A stretch of DNA of 64,000 nucleotides, from the NCBI RefSeq assembly GCF_026391055.1, contig NZ_JAPLET010000026.1, forward strand, positions 558,001-622,000. Direction: 5' to 3'. Source of the DNA: Spirosoma sp. GTDB lineage: Bacteria > Bacteroidota > Bacteroidia > Cytophagales > Spirosomataceae. Made by a program: the position numbers and the translations under genes. How positions within the stretch are numbered: position 1 is the first letter of the stretch; every line of letters begins with the position of its first letter. The notes under the pieces were generated by a model. That model worked only from the letters and a program-made list of their open reading frames with translations. It had not been told where the DNA came from and ran no database searches. This document shows, one piece after another, positions 54,285-63,310 of the stretch.

Positions 54285-54319
54285 AAACCCCATCCCGTGA
54301 AGTAGTTAGGATGGGGTTT
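54285..54319 (-). terminator. Terminator of the DNA polymerase I gene
   Basis: Exact 11-base GC-rich arms (54285-54295, 54309-54319) with a 13-base loop, followed on the minus strand by TTTTT. It lies 87 bases past the polA stop. Confidence 0.75.
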
Positions 54320-54405
54320 CGGTATAGACGATTAGCGAGCAACTGCTCGCCTATACGTAAAGGCACAGGCGAATGCCCGCGCCAGGCAGCTCGCACCAAA
54401 AATCC

Positions 54406-57400
54406 TTAATGCGCCAGCAGCCAGTTCGCACCCGTACCGATGCCGGTTTCCATCTTCACGCCCATCGGGATGGCGTTCTTCATGATTTCGTCAACACGCA
54501 CGCGCAGCAGATCGATTTCGTCGCGGTGGGCATCGAAAACGAGTTCGTCGTGTACGGTCAGGATCATTTTGGACTTCAACTGCTCGGCCTGCATGAATTC
54601 GTGAATCTGGATCATGGCAATCTTGAGCATGTCGGCAGCACTGCCCTGAATGGGAGCGTTTACGGCGTTACGCTCGGCAAACATCCGGTCGGTCTGGTTG
54701 CGGGAGTTAATGTCGCGCAGGTACCGGCGACGACCCAGGATCGTTTCGGCATAACCAAAGCCACGTGCCTTTTCGATGCACTGGTCGATGTAGTCTTTCA
54801 CCGCCGGGAAACCGGCGAAATACTCTTCAATGATCTGTCCCGCTTCCTTGCGTGGAATCTTGAGCCGCTGCGCCAGGCCGAACGATGAGATACCGTAAAT
54901 AATACCAAAGTTGATGGTTTTGGCTTTCCGGCGCATGTCGCTGGTCACTTCGTCCAGGCCCACGTGGAATACTTTGCTAGCCGTCTGGGTGTGAATGTCG
55001 ACACCGTTGTTGAAGGCTTCGAGCATAGTTTGGTCACCACTGAAAGCCGCCATGATCCTCAGTTCGATTTGCGAATAGTCAGCCGACATGATCACGAACT
55101 CCGGCCCGCGCGGCACAAACGCTTTCCTGATTTCCTGCCCGCGAGGAGTTCGAATCGGAATATTTTGCAAGTTCGGGTTGGTGGATGATAGCCGTCCGGT
55201 GGCCGCTACGGCCTGATTGAACGACGTATGAATACGACCGGTACGCTTGCTGATCAGCAACGGCAACGCATCGACATAGGTGTTCTTTAGTTTGATCAGC
55301 TCCCGATAGTCCAGAATTTTGCGGGCTATTTCATGCTCGGCTTCGAGCTTCGACAGAATTTCCTCGCCCGTGGCGTACTGACCGGTTTTAGTCTTTTTGG
55401 CGTTTTTATCAAGTTTGAGTTTATCGAACAGCACTTCGCCCAACTGCTTCGGCGAGCCGATGTTGAACGACTCACCGGCAATCTCGAAGATTTCCTGCTG
55501 CACCTGCCGCATATCGACCTCCAGCGTGGCCGACAGTTCAGCCAGTGCGTTGGTGTCTATTTTGATACCTTCCAGTTCCAGATCCGTAAGCACCTGAACG
55601 AGCGGCATTTCTACCTGATCGAAGAGTTTGTGTAGGTTATCTTTTTCGAGCCGGGGTGCAAAGGCGTGTTTCAACTGCAGGGTAATGTCAGCATCCTCAC
55701 CCGCGTAATCGACCACTTTCTGAATGTCCACGTCGCGCATGGTCAACTGGCCCTTCCCTTTCTTACCGATCAAGGCTTCAATCTCAACCGGACTATAATT
55801 CAGGTAGGTCATGGCCATCATGTCCATGTTATGGCGCATTTCGGGCTCAATCAGGTAATGGGCAATCATGGTATCGAACAGCTTGCCCTGTACTTCCACG
55901 CCGTACTTTTTCAGCATTAGCAGGTCGTACTTCAGGTTCTGCCCAATCTTCTCAATGGCCGGGTTCTCGAAAACAGGTTTGAACTGGTCGACAATCGCCT
56001 GCGCTTCGGCGCGGTCGGCGGGAACGGGTACGTAAAAGGCCTCTCCCGCACGATAGGCAAAAGACAACCCAACTAAATCGGCCTCAACGGGGTCGATGGC
56101 GGTCGTCTCGGAGTCGAAACACAGACTCTCCTGCTGGCTTAAGTAATGCACCAAACTGGCCCGCAGTTCGGGCGTATCGACCAGCCGGTAATCGTGCTTG
56201 ACCGACAGAATTGTCTTGCGTCGTTCGGGCTGGTTTTCGTCGATTTCGTAGTCGGGATAGACATCCAGATAAGCCGGTGTTCCTCTTGTTTCGCTCACCT
56301 CCGCGCCCGGCTTGTCATCCGTTGTGATGGTATCCGTCACGCTCGCTGGCGTTGCTTCGGCCCCCGACGCCACTGGCACTTTAACGGCGGTGCGCTTACC
56401 TTTGGGCTTCTCGGCAGGTGCCGCTGCGGGTGTCGACTCAGTACCGAAATCAAACGGCAGATCCCCCGCCCCCGAGGGGTTGGACGCTCCCATGTTCGGG
56501 AAGGGTAAAAAAGCGGGAGCATCTCCACCGGGCGAGTCCACACCGGGCGAATCGAACAGATTCATCTGGGCAGAACCGGGGGTCTGGAAGGCAGTTGGCA
56601 GTGGCTTCTCGTCGTAGCTGCCCCCCAGCAACCGGGTCTTCATCTGCCGGAATTCCAGTTCGTCCAGCAAGGCTGCCAAGCGGGGTTTATCGTATTCGGT
56701 ATGGCGCAGGTGTTCTTCGTCAAACGGCACCGGCACATCCAGATGAATAGTGGCCAGTTCTTTAGACATCAGCCCCTGCTGGGCAAAATTGACAACGTTT
56801 TCCTTAAGCTTTCCTTTCAATTCGTCGGCGCGGGCAATCAGGTTTTCAACCGACCCGAAATCGGCGATGAGCTTCTGTGCCGTTTTCTCACCGATACCCG
56901 GAATACCGGGAATGTTATCAACCGAATCGCCCATCAGCCCGAGCATATCCGTCACCTGCTCAATCCGCTCAATCTGCCAGCGTTCGAGAACTTCCGTAAC
57001 GCCTAGCTTTTCGGCAGGCTTGCCCATGAAGGCTGGTTTATAAATATGAATATGTTCTTCGACCAACTGCCCGTAATCTTTATCGGGCGTCATCATATAT
57101 ACCTCAAAATCGGCCAGAGCAGCTTTTTTAGCAATGGTCCCAATGATATCGTCGGCTTCGTAGCCATCCAGAATCAGCATGGGAATGTGCATCGCTTCCA
57201 CAATCTGCTTGATATACGGCATAGCTACGCTGATATCTTCGGGCTGCGATTGCCGATTGGCCTTGTACATGGGAAACGACTCATGCCGGAATGTCTTTTT
57301 CGCGGAATCGAAAGCGACACCGATGTGAGTCGGCTTCTCTTTCGTCAACACCTCGATCATGGCGTTCATGAACCCGAACACGGCCGATGTATTGATACCC

Positions 57401-57498
57401 CTCGATGAGATACGGGGCGATTTGCTAAAGGCAAAGTGAGCGCGGTAAATAAGTGCCAGCGCGTCTAATAAAAACAGTTTTTTGGTTGGTTTGGCCAT
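54406..57498 (-). CDS. polA: DNA polymerase I with proofreading domain and long linker
   Basis: 1030 residues. Residues 1-~290 are the 5'-3' flap exonuclease (DGYEADDIIGTIA, DKDYGQLV, GIPGIGEKTAQKL). Residues ~300-435 are a low-complexity, Pro/Ala/Ser-rich linker. The 3'-5' exonuclease keeps its acids: CFDSETTAIDP, GQNLKYDLLML, and YAGEDADITLQL. The polymerase domain has motif A SADYSQIELRIMAA, the O-helix RRKAKTINFGIIYG, and motif C LTVHDELVFDA. The linker contains Q311-M-N-L-F315, which fits the beta-clamp binding consensus. It is about 100 residues longer than E. coli Pol I because of the linker. Confidence 0.97.
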   Translation of the reverse strand: MAKPTKKLFLLDALALIYRAHFAFSKSPRISSRGINTSAVFGFMNAMIEVLTKEKPTHIGVAFDSAKKTFRHESFPMYKANRQSQPEDISVAMPYIKQIVEAMHIPMLILDGYEADDIIGTIAKKAALADFEVYMMTPDKDYGQLVEEHIHIYKPAFMGKPAEKLGVTEVLERWQIERIEQVTDMLGLMGDSVDNIPGIPGIGEKTAQKLIADFGSVENLIARADELKGKLKENVVNFAQQGLMSKELATIHLDVPVPFDEEHLRHTEYDKPRLAALLDELEFRQMKTRLLGGSYDEKPLPTAFQTPGSAQMNLFDSPGVDSPGGDAPAFLPFPNMGASNPSGAGDLPFDFGTESTPAAAPAEKPKGKRTAVKVPVASGAEATPASVTDTITTDDKPGAEVSETRGTPAYLDVYPDYEIDENQPERRKTILSVKHDYRLVDTPELRASLVHYLSQQESLCFDSETTAIDPVEADLVGLSFAYRAGEAFYVPVPADRAEAQAIVDQFKPVFENPAIEKIGQNLKYDLLMLKKYGVEVQGKLFDTMIAHYLIEPEMRHNMDMMAMTYLNYSPVEIEALIGKKGKGQLTMRDVDIQKVVDYAGEDADITLQLKHAFAPRLEKDNLHKLFDQVEMPLVQVLTDLELEGIKIDTNALAELSATLEVDMRQVQQEIFEIAGESFNIGSPKQLGEVLFDKLKLDKNAKKTKTGQYATGEEILSKLEAEHEIARKILDYRELIKLKNTYVDALPLLISKRTGRIHTSFNQAVAATGRLSSTNPNLQNIPIRTPRGQEIRKAFVPRGPEFVIMSADYSQIELRIMAAFSGDQTMLEAFNNGVDIHTQTASKVFHVGLDEVTSDMRRKAKTINFGIIYGISSFGLAQRLKIPRKEAGQIIEEYFAGFPAVKDYIDQCIEKARGFGYAETILGRRRYLRDINSRNQTDRMFAERNAVNAPIQGSAADMLKIAMIQIHEFMQAEQLKSKMILTVHDELVFDAHRDEIDLLRVRVDEIMKNAIPMGVKMETGIGTGANWLLAH

Positions 57499-57620
57499 TC
57501 GGTGAAGTAGCTGTCAATAGTCCAAAGGTCGAAAGTATTGCGGACAATCACTCGTTTCGACCCCGACAAATTCTGAAGAAGTACAGATAGAACCTTGCTT
57601 AAACAGAACAGTTAGATAAG

Positions 57621-57664
57621 GGTTTTGATTCCTGTTGAACGGGCAGTTCAGCAGGAATCAAAAC
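57621..57664 (-). terminator. First of two hairpins downstream of the fasciclin gene
   Basis: An outer 14-base exact stem (GGTTTTGATTCCTG with its mirror) and a partly paired inner stem. Read on the minus strand it comes second after the hairpin at 57668-57727 and contributes a short T run. Confidence 0.55.
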
Positions 57665-57667
57665 CGC

Positions 57668-57727
57668 GAAGGGCGCAACGGCAGCCAGGGAATAGTGCTT
57701 ATTGCCCCGGCTGCCGTTGCGCCCTTC
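57668..57727 (-). terminator. Second, GC-rich hairpin downstream of the fasciclin gene
   Basis: Exact 19-base arms at 57668-57686 and 57709-57727 around a 22-base loop. It starts 19 bases past the stop at 57746 and is followed on the minus strand by GCGGTTTTG. A likely terminator, doubled by the next hairpin. Confidence 0.65.
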
Positions 57728-57745
57728 CTAATCTTTAATCCGAGC

Positions 57746-58738
57746 CTACTGAGGCAGTAAGACGCGGTCGATAATGTGTACAACGCCGTTCGTAGCCGTA
57801 ATGTCGGGGCCGGTAATATTAGACGCGACGCCCGCATTTCCTTTCCCCGTAACGGTTATACCCGTTGTGCTGGCACCCGCCGTGATGGTTCCACCCTGCA
57901 ACGTAGACAGGCTGGCTCCGTTTGTAACAAGAGGGGTATAGGTACGGCTGTTAAGCACGTGATAAGTAAGAATGCCGGTTAAAACCGTTGCTGATGTATT
58001 GGCAATTACGGTGGAGTCGATACCCACTGCTTTAAAGGCGGCATCGGTCGGTGCAAATACGGTTAGTGGCCCTGGGCCGGCCAGTGCCCCGCCAATACCT
58101 GTTTTCGTAACTGCTGCCAGCAGAAGCTTGAACGAAGCGGTCGGCAGCAGCGTTGGAATACCCTGAACAGTAGCAGCGACATTCCCGAAAACGGGTGGCA
58201 GCAGCACGCGGTCAATTGCATGAACAACCCCATTACTAGCCTGTCCGTCGGCCTGTACAACGCGGGCACCGTTGACCGACACAACCGCTGATGTTCCGGT
58301 GCCTGATGCAACTTTCGATATGTATACAGGCAAGCCTGACAGCGTTGGCTGGGCGGTATTGATCGCCGTTGGGATATCCGACGCGGGAACCCGAGCGCCC
58401 AGAACGTGATACTGCAATACCGTTTTCAGTAACTCGACAGGAGCCGCTTTAATGGCGGCAGCATCTACATACCCAAATGCCTTGAAAGCGTCGTCTGTTG
58501 GGGCAAATACAGTGTAGGTGCCGGGTTGAGCCATTACCCCGTCCAGACCGGCCCGAAGCAGAGCCTCTTTTAATAAGGTAAACCGACTGCCTGTATTGAC
58601 AATCTCACCAATTGTGGGTAAAGTAGGCGTGTTTTTGTCTGCTTCATTACAAGCAGAAAAAGAAACTGTCAACCAGACCAGCAAGGCTATAAGCAACGAT
58701 GATTTCCGTCCTGCGAACGGATTATGATTAGCTAACAT
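57746..58738 (-). CDS. Lipoprotein with two fasciclin (FAS1) domains
   Basis: 330 residues. Lipobox-like SFSACNEAD after a hydrophobic core, then two FAS1 domains (~45-180 and ~185-330). Each has the H1 motif (TVFAPTDDAFKAFG, TVFAPTDAAFKAVG), the YH motif (LQYHVLGARV, LTYHVLNSRT) and the H2 motif (NGVVHAIDRVLLPP, NGVVHIIDRVLLPQ). FAS1 proteins mediate adhesion or surface attachment. Confidence 0.94.
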   Translation of the reverse strand: MLANHNPFAGRKSSLLIALLVWLTVSFSACNEADKNTPTLPTIGEIVNTGSRFTLLKEALLRAGLDGVMAQPGTYTVFAPTDDAFKAFGYVDAAAIKAAPVELLKTVLQYHVLGARVPASDIPTAINTAQPTLSGLPVYISKVASGTGTSAVVSVNGARVVQADGQASNGVVHAIDRVLLPPVFGNVAATVQGIPTLLPTASFKLLLAAVTKTGIGGALAGPGPLTVFAPTDAAFKAVGIDSTVIANTSATVLTGILTYHVLNSRTYTPLVTNGASLSTLQGGTITAGASTTGITVTGKGNAGVASNITGPDITATNGVVHIIDRVLLPQ

Positions 58739-58905
58739 GAGTGATTATAGATGGGATTTGAGTGGAACGGATTGTCCGCTGTGCAAACAACAACAATCTA
58801 ATGCTAATGTTCATCAATATTTACTGACCGTTCCTTTCGCTCAAAAGGTTACCGCCGAAACTATTGAATAGCCGATGGGTTAATTTAAAAATCCCCATCT
58901 CTCTC

Positions 58906-59370
58906 ATGTCTCCATATCAGACTCTCGCTACACTATTCCTGCTTGCAAGTTGCCAAAGTCGCCCTTCCGAACAATCGGCCAGCGAATCAGTTCAAACCCA
59001 GCCTGATAGGCAGCAAGCTAGCGCTACAGTCCCCGATACGCTTTGTTTTCAACAGGTCATGAACCGCGATACCACCAAATTGCAGTTGGTTATCAACGGT
59101 AATCTGGCTACGGGCTACCTGGACAACAAGCCGTTTGAAAAAGACAGGGCACGGGGTAATTTTCAGGGATCGGTCAGTACTAACACGATTCAGGCCGATT
59201 GGCAGCGTTCGGGCGAAGGCACCACGCAGATTTATCCGCTCGACTTAACTATGAACGGCGACACTATTTCCTGGTACGAAGGAGAACGCGTGGAGAAAGC
59301 CGGGAAATGGGTATTGAAAGAACCCAGAAGTGGCTACCGATACGTACTGGTGAAAACTACTTGCCCCTAA
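58906..59370 (+). CDS. Lipoprotein of unknown function
   Basis: 154 residues. Signal with ATLFLLASCQSRPS, a lipidation site, then a Ser/Gln-rich linker and a beta-rich domain (TKLQLVINGNLATGYLDNKPFEKDRARGNFQGS). No family known to me. An upstream TTG at 58864 would lengthen the signal; the ATG at 58906 is better. Its stop codon directly abuts that of the convergent sterol desaturase-like gene, with no base between. Confidence 0.75.
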   Translation: MSPYQTLATLFLLASCQSRPSEQSASESVQTQPDRQQASATVPDTLCFQQVMNRDTTKLQLVINGNLATGYLDNKPFEKDRARGNFQGSVSTNTIQADWQRSGEGTTQIYPLDLTMNGDTISWYEGERVEKAGKWVLKEPRSGYRYVLVKTTCP

Positions 59371-60237
59371 TTAAACATCTGACAGCGTCTTTTGAGTTTC
59401 GGTCAACTTCTCCCCTACTGGCGGACGGTATTTCTGGAACGGTATTTTCAGCAGATTGCCGATCTTCGAATGTTCATGCGGTTCGGTATGCGTATCGATT
59501 CCGTAGTGAATGGTTTTGCCTGGCATTTCATGATAAGTACCGAAGAGCCGGTCCCAGTAGGGGAAAATATTGCCATAGTTGGTATTGGTCACCGGCAACA
59601 CGTAATGATGGTGTACGTGATGCATGTTGGGCGTTACAATAAACAGGCCCAGAATTCGGTCGGTCCAGCGGGGAAGTTCGATGTTAGCGTGGTTGAACTG
59701 CGAAAGCACGACCGACAACGCCTGGTACAGGAAAACCAGCCACATGGGCGCTCCTGTAATCAACACCGCCAGCGTTGTAAAGGTAAACCTGATAACGCTT
59801 TCGCCGGGGTGGTGCCGATTGGCGGTGGTTGTATCGACGTAGGTATCCGTGTGATGAATGAGGTGAAAGCGCCACAGGAAAGTGACTTTATGCTCGATCC
59901 AGTGCGCCAGCCAGGCCCCCACCAGATCAAGAACCAGCAATCCAACGATAGCTTCGGCCCAAAGCGGCAATTGAACCCACTGCAAAAGACCAATGTGATG
60001 GCTAACGGCCCAATCACTGGTGTTAAGCAGAATGAAGGCCAGCACAAAGTTGACAATAATAGTGGTTAGCGTAAAGAACAGGTTGATGCCCGCGTGTTGT
60101 ACTTTTCGGTAAGGAAACGCAAACAGAGGCAACGCATTTTCAATAAGCCAGAATAGGGTAATACCCCCAACCAAAATCAACGCCCGATGCGACGATGGTA
60201 TGTGTTCGAAATAATTAACCAACCGTTCCATAACCAT
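59371..60237 (-). CDS. Sterol desaturase / fatty acid hydroxylase-family membrane enzyme
   Basis: 288 residues with several hydrophobic spans and the di-iron His clusters of the family: HWIEHKVTFLW, FHLIHHTD, and NMHHVHHHYVLPVTNTNYGN, followed by a short FPYWDRLFGTYHE motif. The enzymes hydroxylate or desaturate lipids in the membrane using O2. The lipid substrate is not predictable. Adjacent stop codons with the gene at 58906 mean the 3' ends overlap. Confidence 0.92.
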   Translation of the reverse strand: MVMERLVNYFEHIPSSHRALILVGGITLFWLIENALPLFAFPYRKVQHAGINLFFTLTTIIVNFVLAFILLNTSDWAVSHHIGLLQWVQLPLWAEAIVGLLVLDLVGAWLAHWIEHKVTFLWRFHLIHHTDTYVDTTTANRHHPGESVIRFTFTTLAVLITGAPMWLVFLYQALSVVLSQFNHANIELPRWTDRILGLFIVTPNMHHVHHHYVLPVTNTNYGNIFPYWDRLFGTYHEMPGKTIHYGIDTHTEPHEHSKIGNLLKIPFQKYRPPVGEKLTETQKTLSDV

Positions 60238-60262
60238 TATCTAAATCTTTATCGCTTTAGTA

Positions 60263-60270
60263 CAAATCTA
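60263..60270 (-). promoter_or_regulatory. Possible -7 box of the sterol desaturase-like gene
   Basis: Read on the minus strand, TAGATTTG matches TAnnTTTG about 26 bases before the ATG at 60237. A TTG lies 26 bases farther upstream (60299-60297), slightly beyond the usual spacing. Confidence 0.4.
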
Positions 60271-60440
60271 CAAAGAAATAAGGCGATTTAAAGAAGCAAT
60301 GGCCTGGTAAAAAATCGCCAAACTTATTGCTTTGTTTGTCAGTCTGCCTTTTCGGTCGTTGGTTTGTGAACCGGAATTAGCCATCTGTTTAAGATTACAG
60401 TTCATCGGATAATCACTCATTGACAATTTTCTACCAACTA

Positions 60441-60956
60441 ATGCCCCAACCCAAAAACGCCCGCGACTCCATAACGGTAATGACCGAAATGGTGCTTCCC
60501 AACGATACCAATACCCTCAATAACCTAATGGGTGGGCGACTGCTTCACTTCATGGACATTGCCGCAGCCATTGCTGCTCAAAAGCATTCAAACCGCATCG
60601 TTGTTACAGCATCGGTCGATAATGTCTCTTTTTCCGAGCCTATCCGGCTAGGGAATATCGTTACCATGAAAGCGCAGGTAACCCGTGCGTTCAGCTCTTC
60701 GATGGAAGTGTTTATTGAAGTATGGGCAGAAGATATTCCGGCCGGTATCCGGGTCAGCACAAATAGTGCCTATTATACGTTCGTTGCAGTCGATCAAAGC
60801 GGCAGGCCCATTGAAGTGCCCGCCGTTATCCCCGAAACCGACGACGAAAAAGACCGGTACGCGAGTGCGCTTCGTAGGCGGCAGCTGCGCCTTGTCTTAG
60901 CCGGACGCATGAATCCTCAGGACGCTACAGAACTGAGGGAGTTTTTGCAAGTCTAA
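60441..60956 (+). CDS. Acyl-CoA thioesterase, hotdog fold
   Basis: 171 residues of the YciA/ACOT type: MTEMVLPNDTNTLNNLMGGRLLHFMDIAAAIAAQKHS holds the Asn/Asp and the helix of the hotdog, followed by SVDNVSFSEPIRLGNIVTMKAQV and SMEVFIEVWAED. These enzymes hydrolyse acyl-CoA to free acid and CoA in the cytoplasm. The ATG at 60441 is better than the TTG at 60420. Confidence 0.93.
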   Translation: MPQPKNARDSITVMTEMVLPNDTNTLNNLMGGRLLHFMDIAAAIAAQKHSNRIVVTASVDNVSFSEPIRLGNIVTMKAQVTRAFSSSMEVFIEVWAEDIPAGIRVSTNSAYYTFVAVDQSGRPIEVPAVIPETDDEKDRYASALRRRQLRLVLAGRMNPQDATELREFLQV

Positions 60957-60977
60957 CCGCCGGGCCGCCCGGCGGTT
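60955..60977. terminator. Short GC-rich hairpin after the thioesterase
   Basis: Exact 10-base arms (60955-60964, 60968-60977) with a 3-base loop that include the last base pairs of the stop codon. There is no T run after it, so it may only pause or protect the 3' end. Confidence 0.4.
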
Positions 60978-61080
60978 CAGATGTCATCTGCGTAATAGCC
61001 TGTACAGCGGCTTCTTTCAGAACAGCTTCTGACAAACCGGTTTGAGCGATGGAGGTCTGCTCAGCGGCAGCCATAAAAAA

Positions 61081-61098
61081 ACCGGCCATCAGGCCGGT
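61081..61098 (-). terminator. Terminator of the lipoprotein gene
   Basis: On the minus strand ACCGGCC and GGCCGGT pair around a 4-base loop and are followed by a run of seven T. It lies about 55 bases past the stop at 61153. Confidence 0.65.
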
Positions 61099-61152
61099 CA
61101 TATCAACTAGTTTCATACACGCCTGAAGGCGTCAGGATCAGGGCGGATGTAG

Positions 61153-61635
61153 TTATTTTTTTACACCCATTATCGACTCAGCCCGACTGATTACGGTACC
61201 ACCCTGGAGCGTTTCCGTTGTTGTAGACATAGCAAATTGCTTTTCATTAAATGCGCCGGTAGCGCTGTACTGCCCGGTAAAGGTTGTGCCCTGAACGTAT
61301 ATTTGATCCTGCGTTCGGTCAATCACGGTAAAGCTGTTTCCGTTCAGTTCAGCGGTTACCTGATAAGGTCGAGTACCTTTGATATCAATGTAAATCTCTT
61401 TATTATTTGAACTTTTGGTAACGGCTATGGTCGTTGTACCTGTTTCAGGTTTCAACTCAGCACCACCAAATCGAATTACACTCTGATATCCTCCCTCGTA
61501 CGTACCGACATATTGATCGCGGGGGTCAACGTCATCGGCCCCTCCCGATTTTTTGCAGGCTGTAGTAAGCGAGCCAATAATGGTTAGAGCCAAAATAATA
61601 TTTCGAAAAGATCGAACGGCATAAGGAGTAGCCAT
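61153..61635 (-). CDS. Small lipoprotein of unknown function
   Basis: 160 residues. A hydrophobic signal ending SLTTACKKSGG gives a lipidation Cys. The mature part begins DPRDQYVGTYEGGYQ, a pattern shared by many Bacteroidetes lipoproteins with a small beta-barrel, and is beta-rich to the end. No function known. The upstream region also contains an unexplained hairpin at 61788-61820. Confidence 0.75.
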   Translation of the reverse strand: MATPYAVRSFRNIILALTIIGSLTTACKKSGGADDVDPRDQYVGTYEGGYQSVIRFGGAELKPETGTTTIAVTKSSNNKEIYIDIKGTRPYQVTAELNGNSFTVIDRTQDQIYVQGTTFTGQYSATGAFNEKQFAMSTTTETLQGGTVISRAESIMGVKK

Positions 61636-61787
61636 GAGTTTGAATAAGTTGTGTTATGGGTTGTGTTCAGACGTTATCTATACAAACGTCATGCCGTGTT
61701 TCGAGCGTATAATGTAGCTTCAGAAGTCCAAAATTAACCGTTTTAAGAAACACCAGTCAACCGGCATATGAAGAGATTACCTATCAA

Positions 61788-61820
61788 AAAAGCCCCGGCA
61801 ATTAACTTACCGGGGCTTTT
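61788..61820. terminator. Orphan two-way intrinsic terminator
   Basis: Exact 11-base arms (AAAAGCCCCGG and its mirror) with an 11-base loop; T4 follows on the plus strand and T6 on the minus. It lies about 150 bases upstream of the minus-strand gene at 61635 and 300 upstream of the GH43 gene, so it ends no annotated gene. It may end an unseen RNA, or act as a leader attenuator. Confidence 0.55.
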
Positions 61821-62059
61821 CAAAGAAACATAACAGACTAAAAACGACGTCTGAACACTTTTATTGTGTAGCCTGAAATAGATTACACTTTATTTTCCAC
61901 TTTTATTTCATTTCTGGTGGCACATAGCCAACAGACTTGTCCGAAACTCCTAACGGGAGCGTTTGCCAGCAGGCCGGTATAGATAGACATAACTTAACAT
62001 ATCCGTGAGTAATCAGCTTCCGTTATCTATGTAATACCAAACACATTAATAGAAATACA

Positions 62060-62067
62060 TAAGTTTG
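62060..62067 (+). promoter_or_regulatory. Possible -7 box of the GH43 gene
   Basis: TAAGTTTG matches TAnnTTTG 55 bases before the ATG at 62123. No TTG at the expected distance is seen. Confidence 0.35.
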
Positions 62068-62122
62068 CTGCAGATTAGAAGCCGCTTAGTAAAGGCTTAT
62101 GCATACACGATTAACCATTGTC

Positions 62123-63304
62123 ATGAAAAAATCACTGCTTCTGTTTTTTATTGTTAGCATTATTGTTCTGCACAATTCTGTGGCGCAAACCACACAAGGC
62201 AGCGTTACAACTAAAAACTCTTTTTCCAACCCCCTACCCATCCAGTTTGGTGACCCTTATATTTTACATACCAAGGATATGTATTATATGTATGGCACCG
62301 GCGGAGGAGCAGATAAGGGATTTTCGGCTTATTCCTCAAAAGACATGGTGAACTGGAAGCCAGAAGGGCAGGTCTATTTTCACAATAATAAGAATGGCTG
62401 GAGCGATCCGAAAGCAAGCTGGGGCGGTGCTTACTGGGCACCGGAAGTCTATGAAGTGAGGGGAAAGTTTTACCTGTTTTACAGTGCACAGTGGAAGGTG
62501 AATCCGACTAAAGAACTGGAAAACTTCCGTATTGGCGTAGCCGTTTCGGACAAACCCACCGGCCCGTTCGTCGACCTGGCCAGCAAACCCGTTTTTGACC
62601 CTGGGTACCCAGTTATTGATGCGAACGTGTTTTTCGATACCAACGGAAAAGCCTATTTGTATTTTTCGCGTTGCTGCTACAAACACCCGGTCAAGAGTGA
62701 AGTAGCCGATCTGGCCAAAAAGAATGGCTGGTATAACGAGATCGAAGAAAGCTGGGTGTACGGTGTCGAAATCAAACCTGACTTTTCCGGTATCGTCGGC
62801 CAACCCGTTCTGGTGCTGCGTCCTCCGGTTCGTCTAAGCGACAAGCAGGCCGAATGGGAAAGCCGCTCCGTAACCGCCCGCGAAGTAAACCGCCGTTGGA
62901 CGGAAGGCTCGGTTACCTTCAAAAAAGACAACCTGTATTACATCATGTATTCGGCCAATCATTTCGGCGGGCAGAACTATGCCATCGGATACGCCACCGC
63001 GACCTCACCTTTAGGTCCGTTTAAAAAAGCAGCTAATAACCCAGTTTTGCAGAAAAATACCGACAAGGGCGGCTCAGTGACGGGTACGGGGCACAACAGT
63101 GTAACGTACTCGCCGGATGGTAAAGAAATGTTTTGCGTCTACCACGCCAGAACGGCCAAAACCGGCGACGAACGGGTGGTTTGCATTGATCGCATGCAGG
63201 TCAAAAACGGAATCATAACGATCTCAGGTCCTACCACCACACCCCAGAAACTTCCTTCAGGAACACCAACGGCGACGGCGGGCAGCCAATCCAAAGGTGA
63301 ATAA
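62123..63304 (+). CDS. Secreted glycoside hydrolase family 43 protein
   Basis: 393 residues with signal peptide (MKKSLLLFFIVSIIVLHNSVAQ). The five-bladed propeller of GH43 is seen in QFGDPYILHTKDMYYMYGTGG with the general-base Asp, AYWAPEVYEVRGKFYLFYSAQ, DANVFFDTNGKAYLYFSR with the pKa-modulating Asp, and RRWTEGSVTFKKDNLYYIMYSANHF with the acid Glu. Such enzymes act on arabinan or xylan side chains; substrate is not certain. The ATG at 62123 is chosen for the signal peptide. The long palindrome starts 7 bases past its stop. Confidence 0.92.
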   Translation: MKKSLLLFFIVSIIVLHNSVAQTTQGSVTTKNSFSNPLPIQFGDPYILHTKDMYYMYGTGGGADKGFSAYSSKDMVNWKPEGQVYFHNNKNGWSDPKASWGGAYWAPEVYEVRGKFYLFYSAQWKVNPTKELENFRIGVAVSDKPTGPFVDLASKPVFDPGYPVIDANVFFDTNGKAYLYFSRCCYKHPVKSEVADLAKKNGWYNEIEESWVYGVEIKPDFSGIVGQPVLVLRPPVRLSDKQAEWESRSVTAREVNRRWTEGSVTFKKDNLYYIMYSANHFGGQNYAIGYATATSPLGPFKKAANNPVLQKNTDKGGSVTGTGHNSVTYSPDGKEMFCVYHARTAKTGDERVVCIDRMQVKNGIITISGPTTTPQKLPSGTPTATAGSQSKGE

Positions 63305-63310
63305 TGCATA

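Larger units (their letters stand above)
61636..62122 (+). other. Intergenic region with orphan hairpin
   Basis: 487 bases between divergent genes. It holds a strong two-way hairpin (61788-61820), a possible -7 box at 62060-62067 and A/T-rich sequence, but no gene of either strand ends at the hairpin. Confidence 0.45.

Noticed and set aside
60925..61116. 63-codon minus-strand frame overlapping the thioesterase end
   Set aside because: It runs across the hairpin and T run at 61081-61098, which serve as the terminator of the upstream lipoprotein gene, and has no family content.
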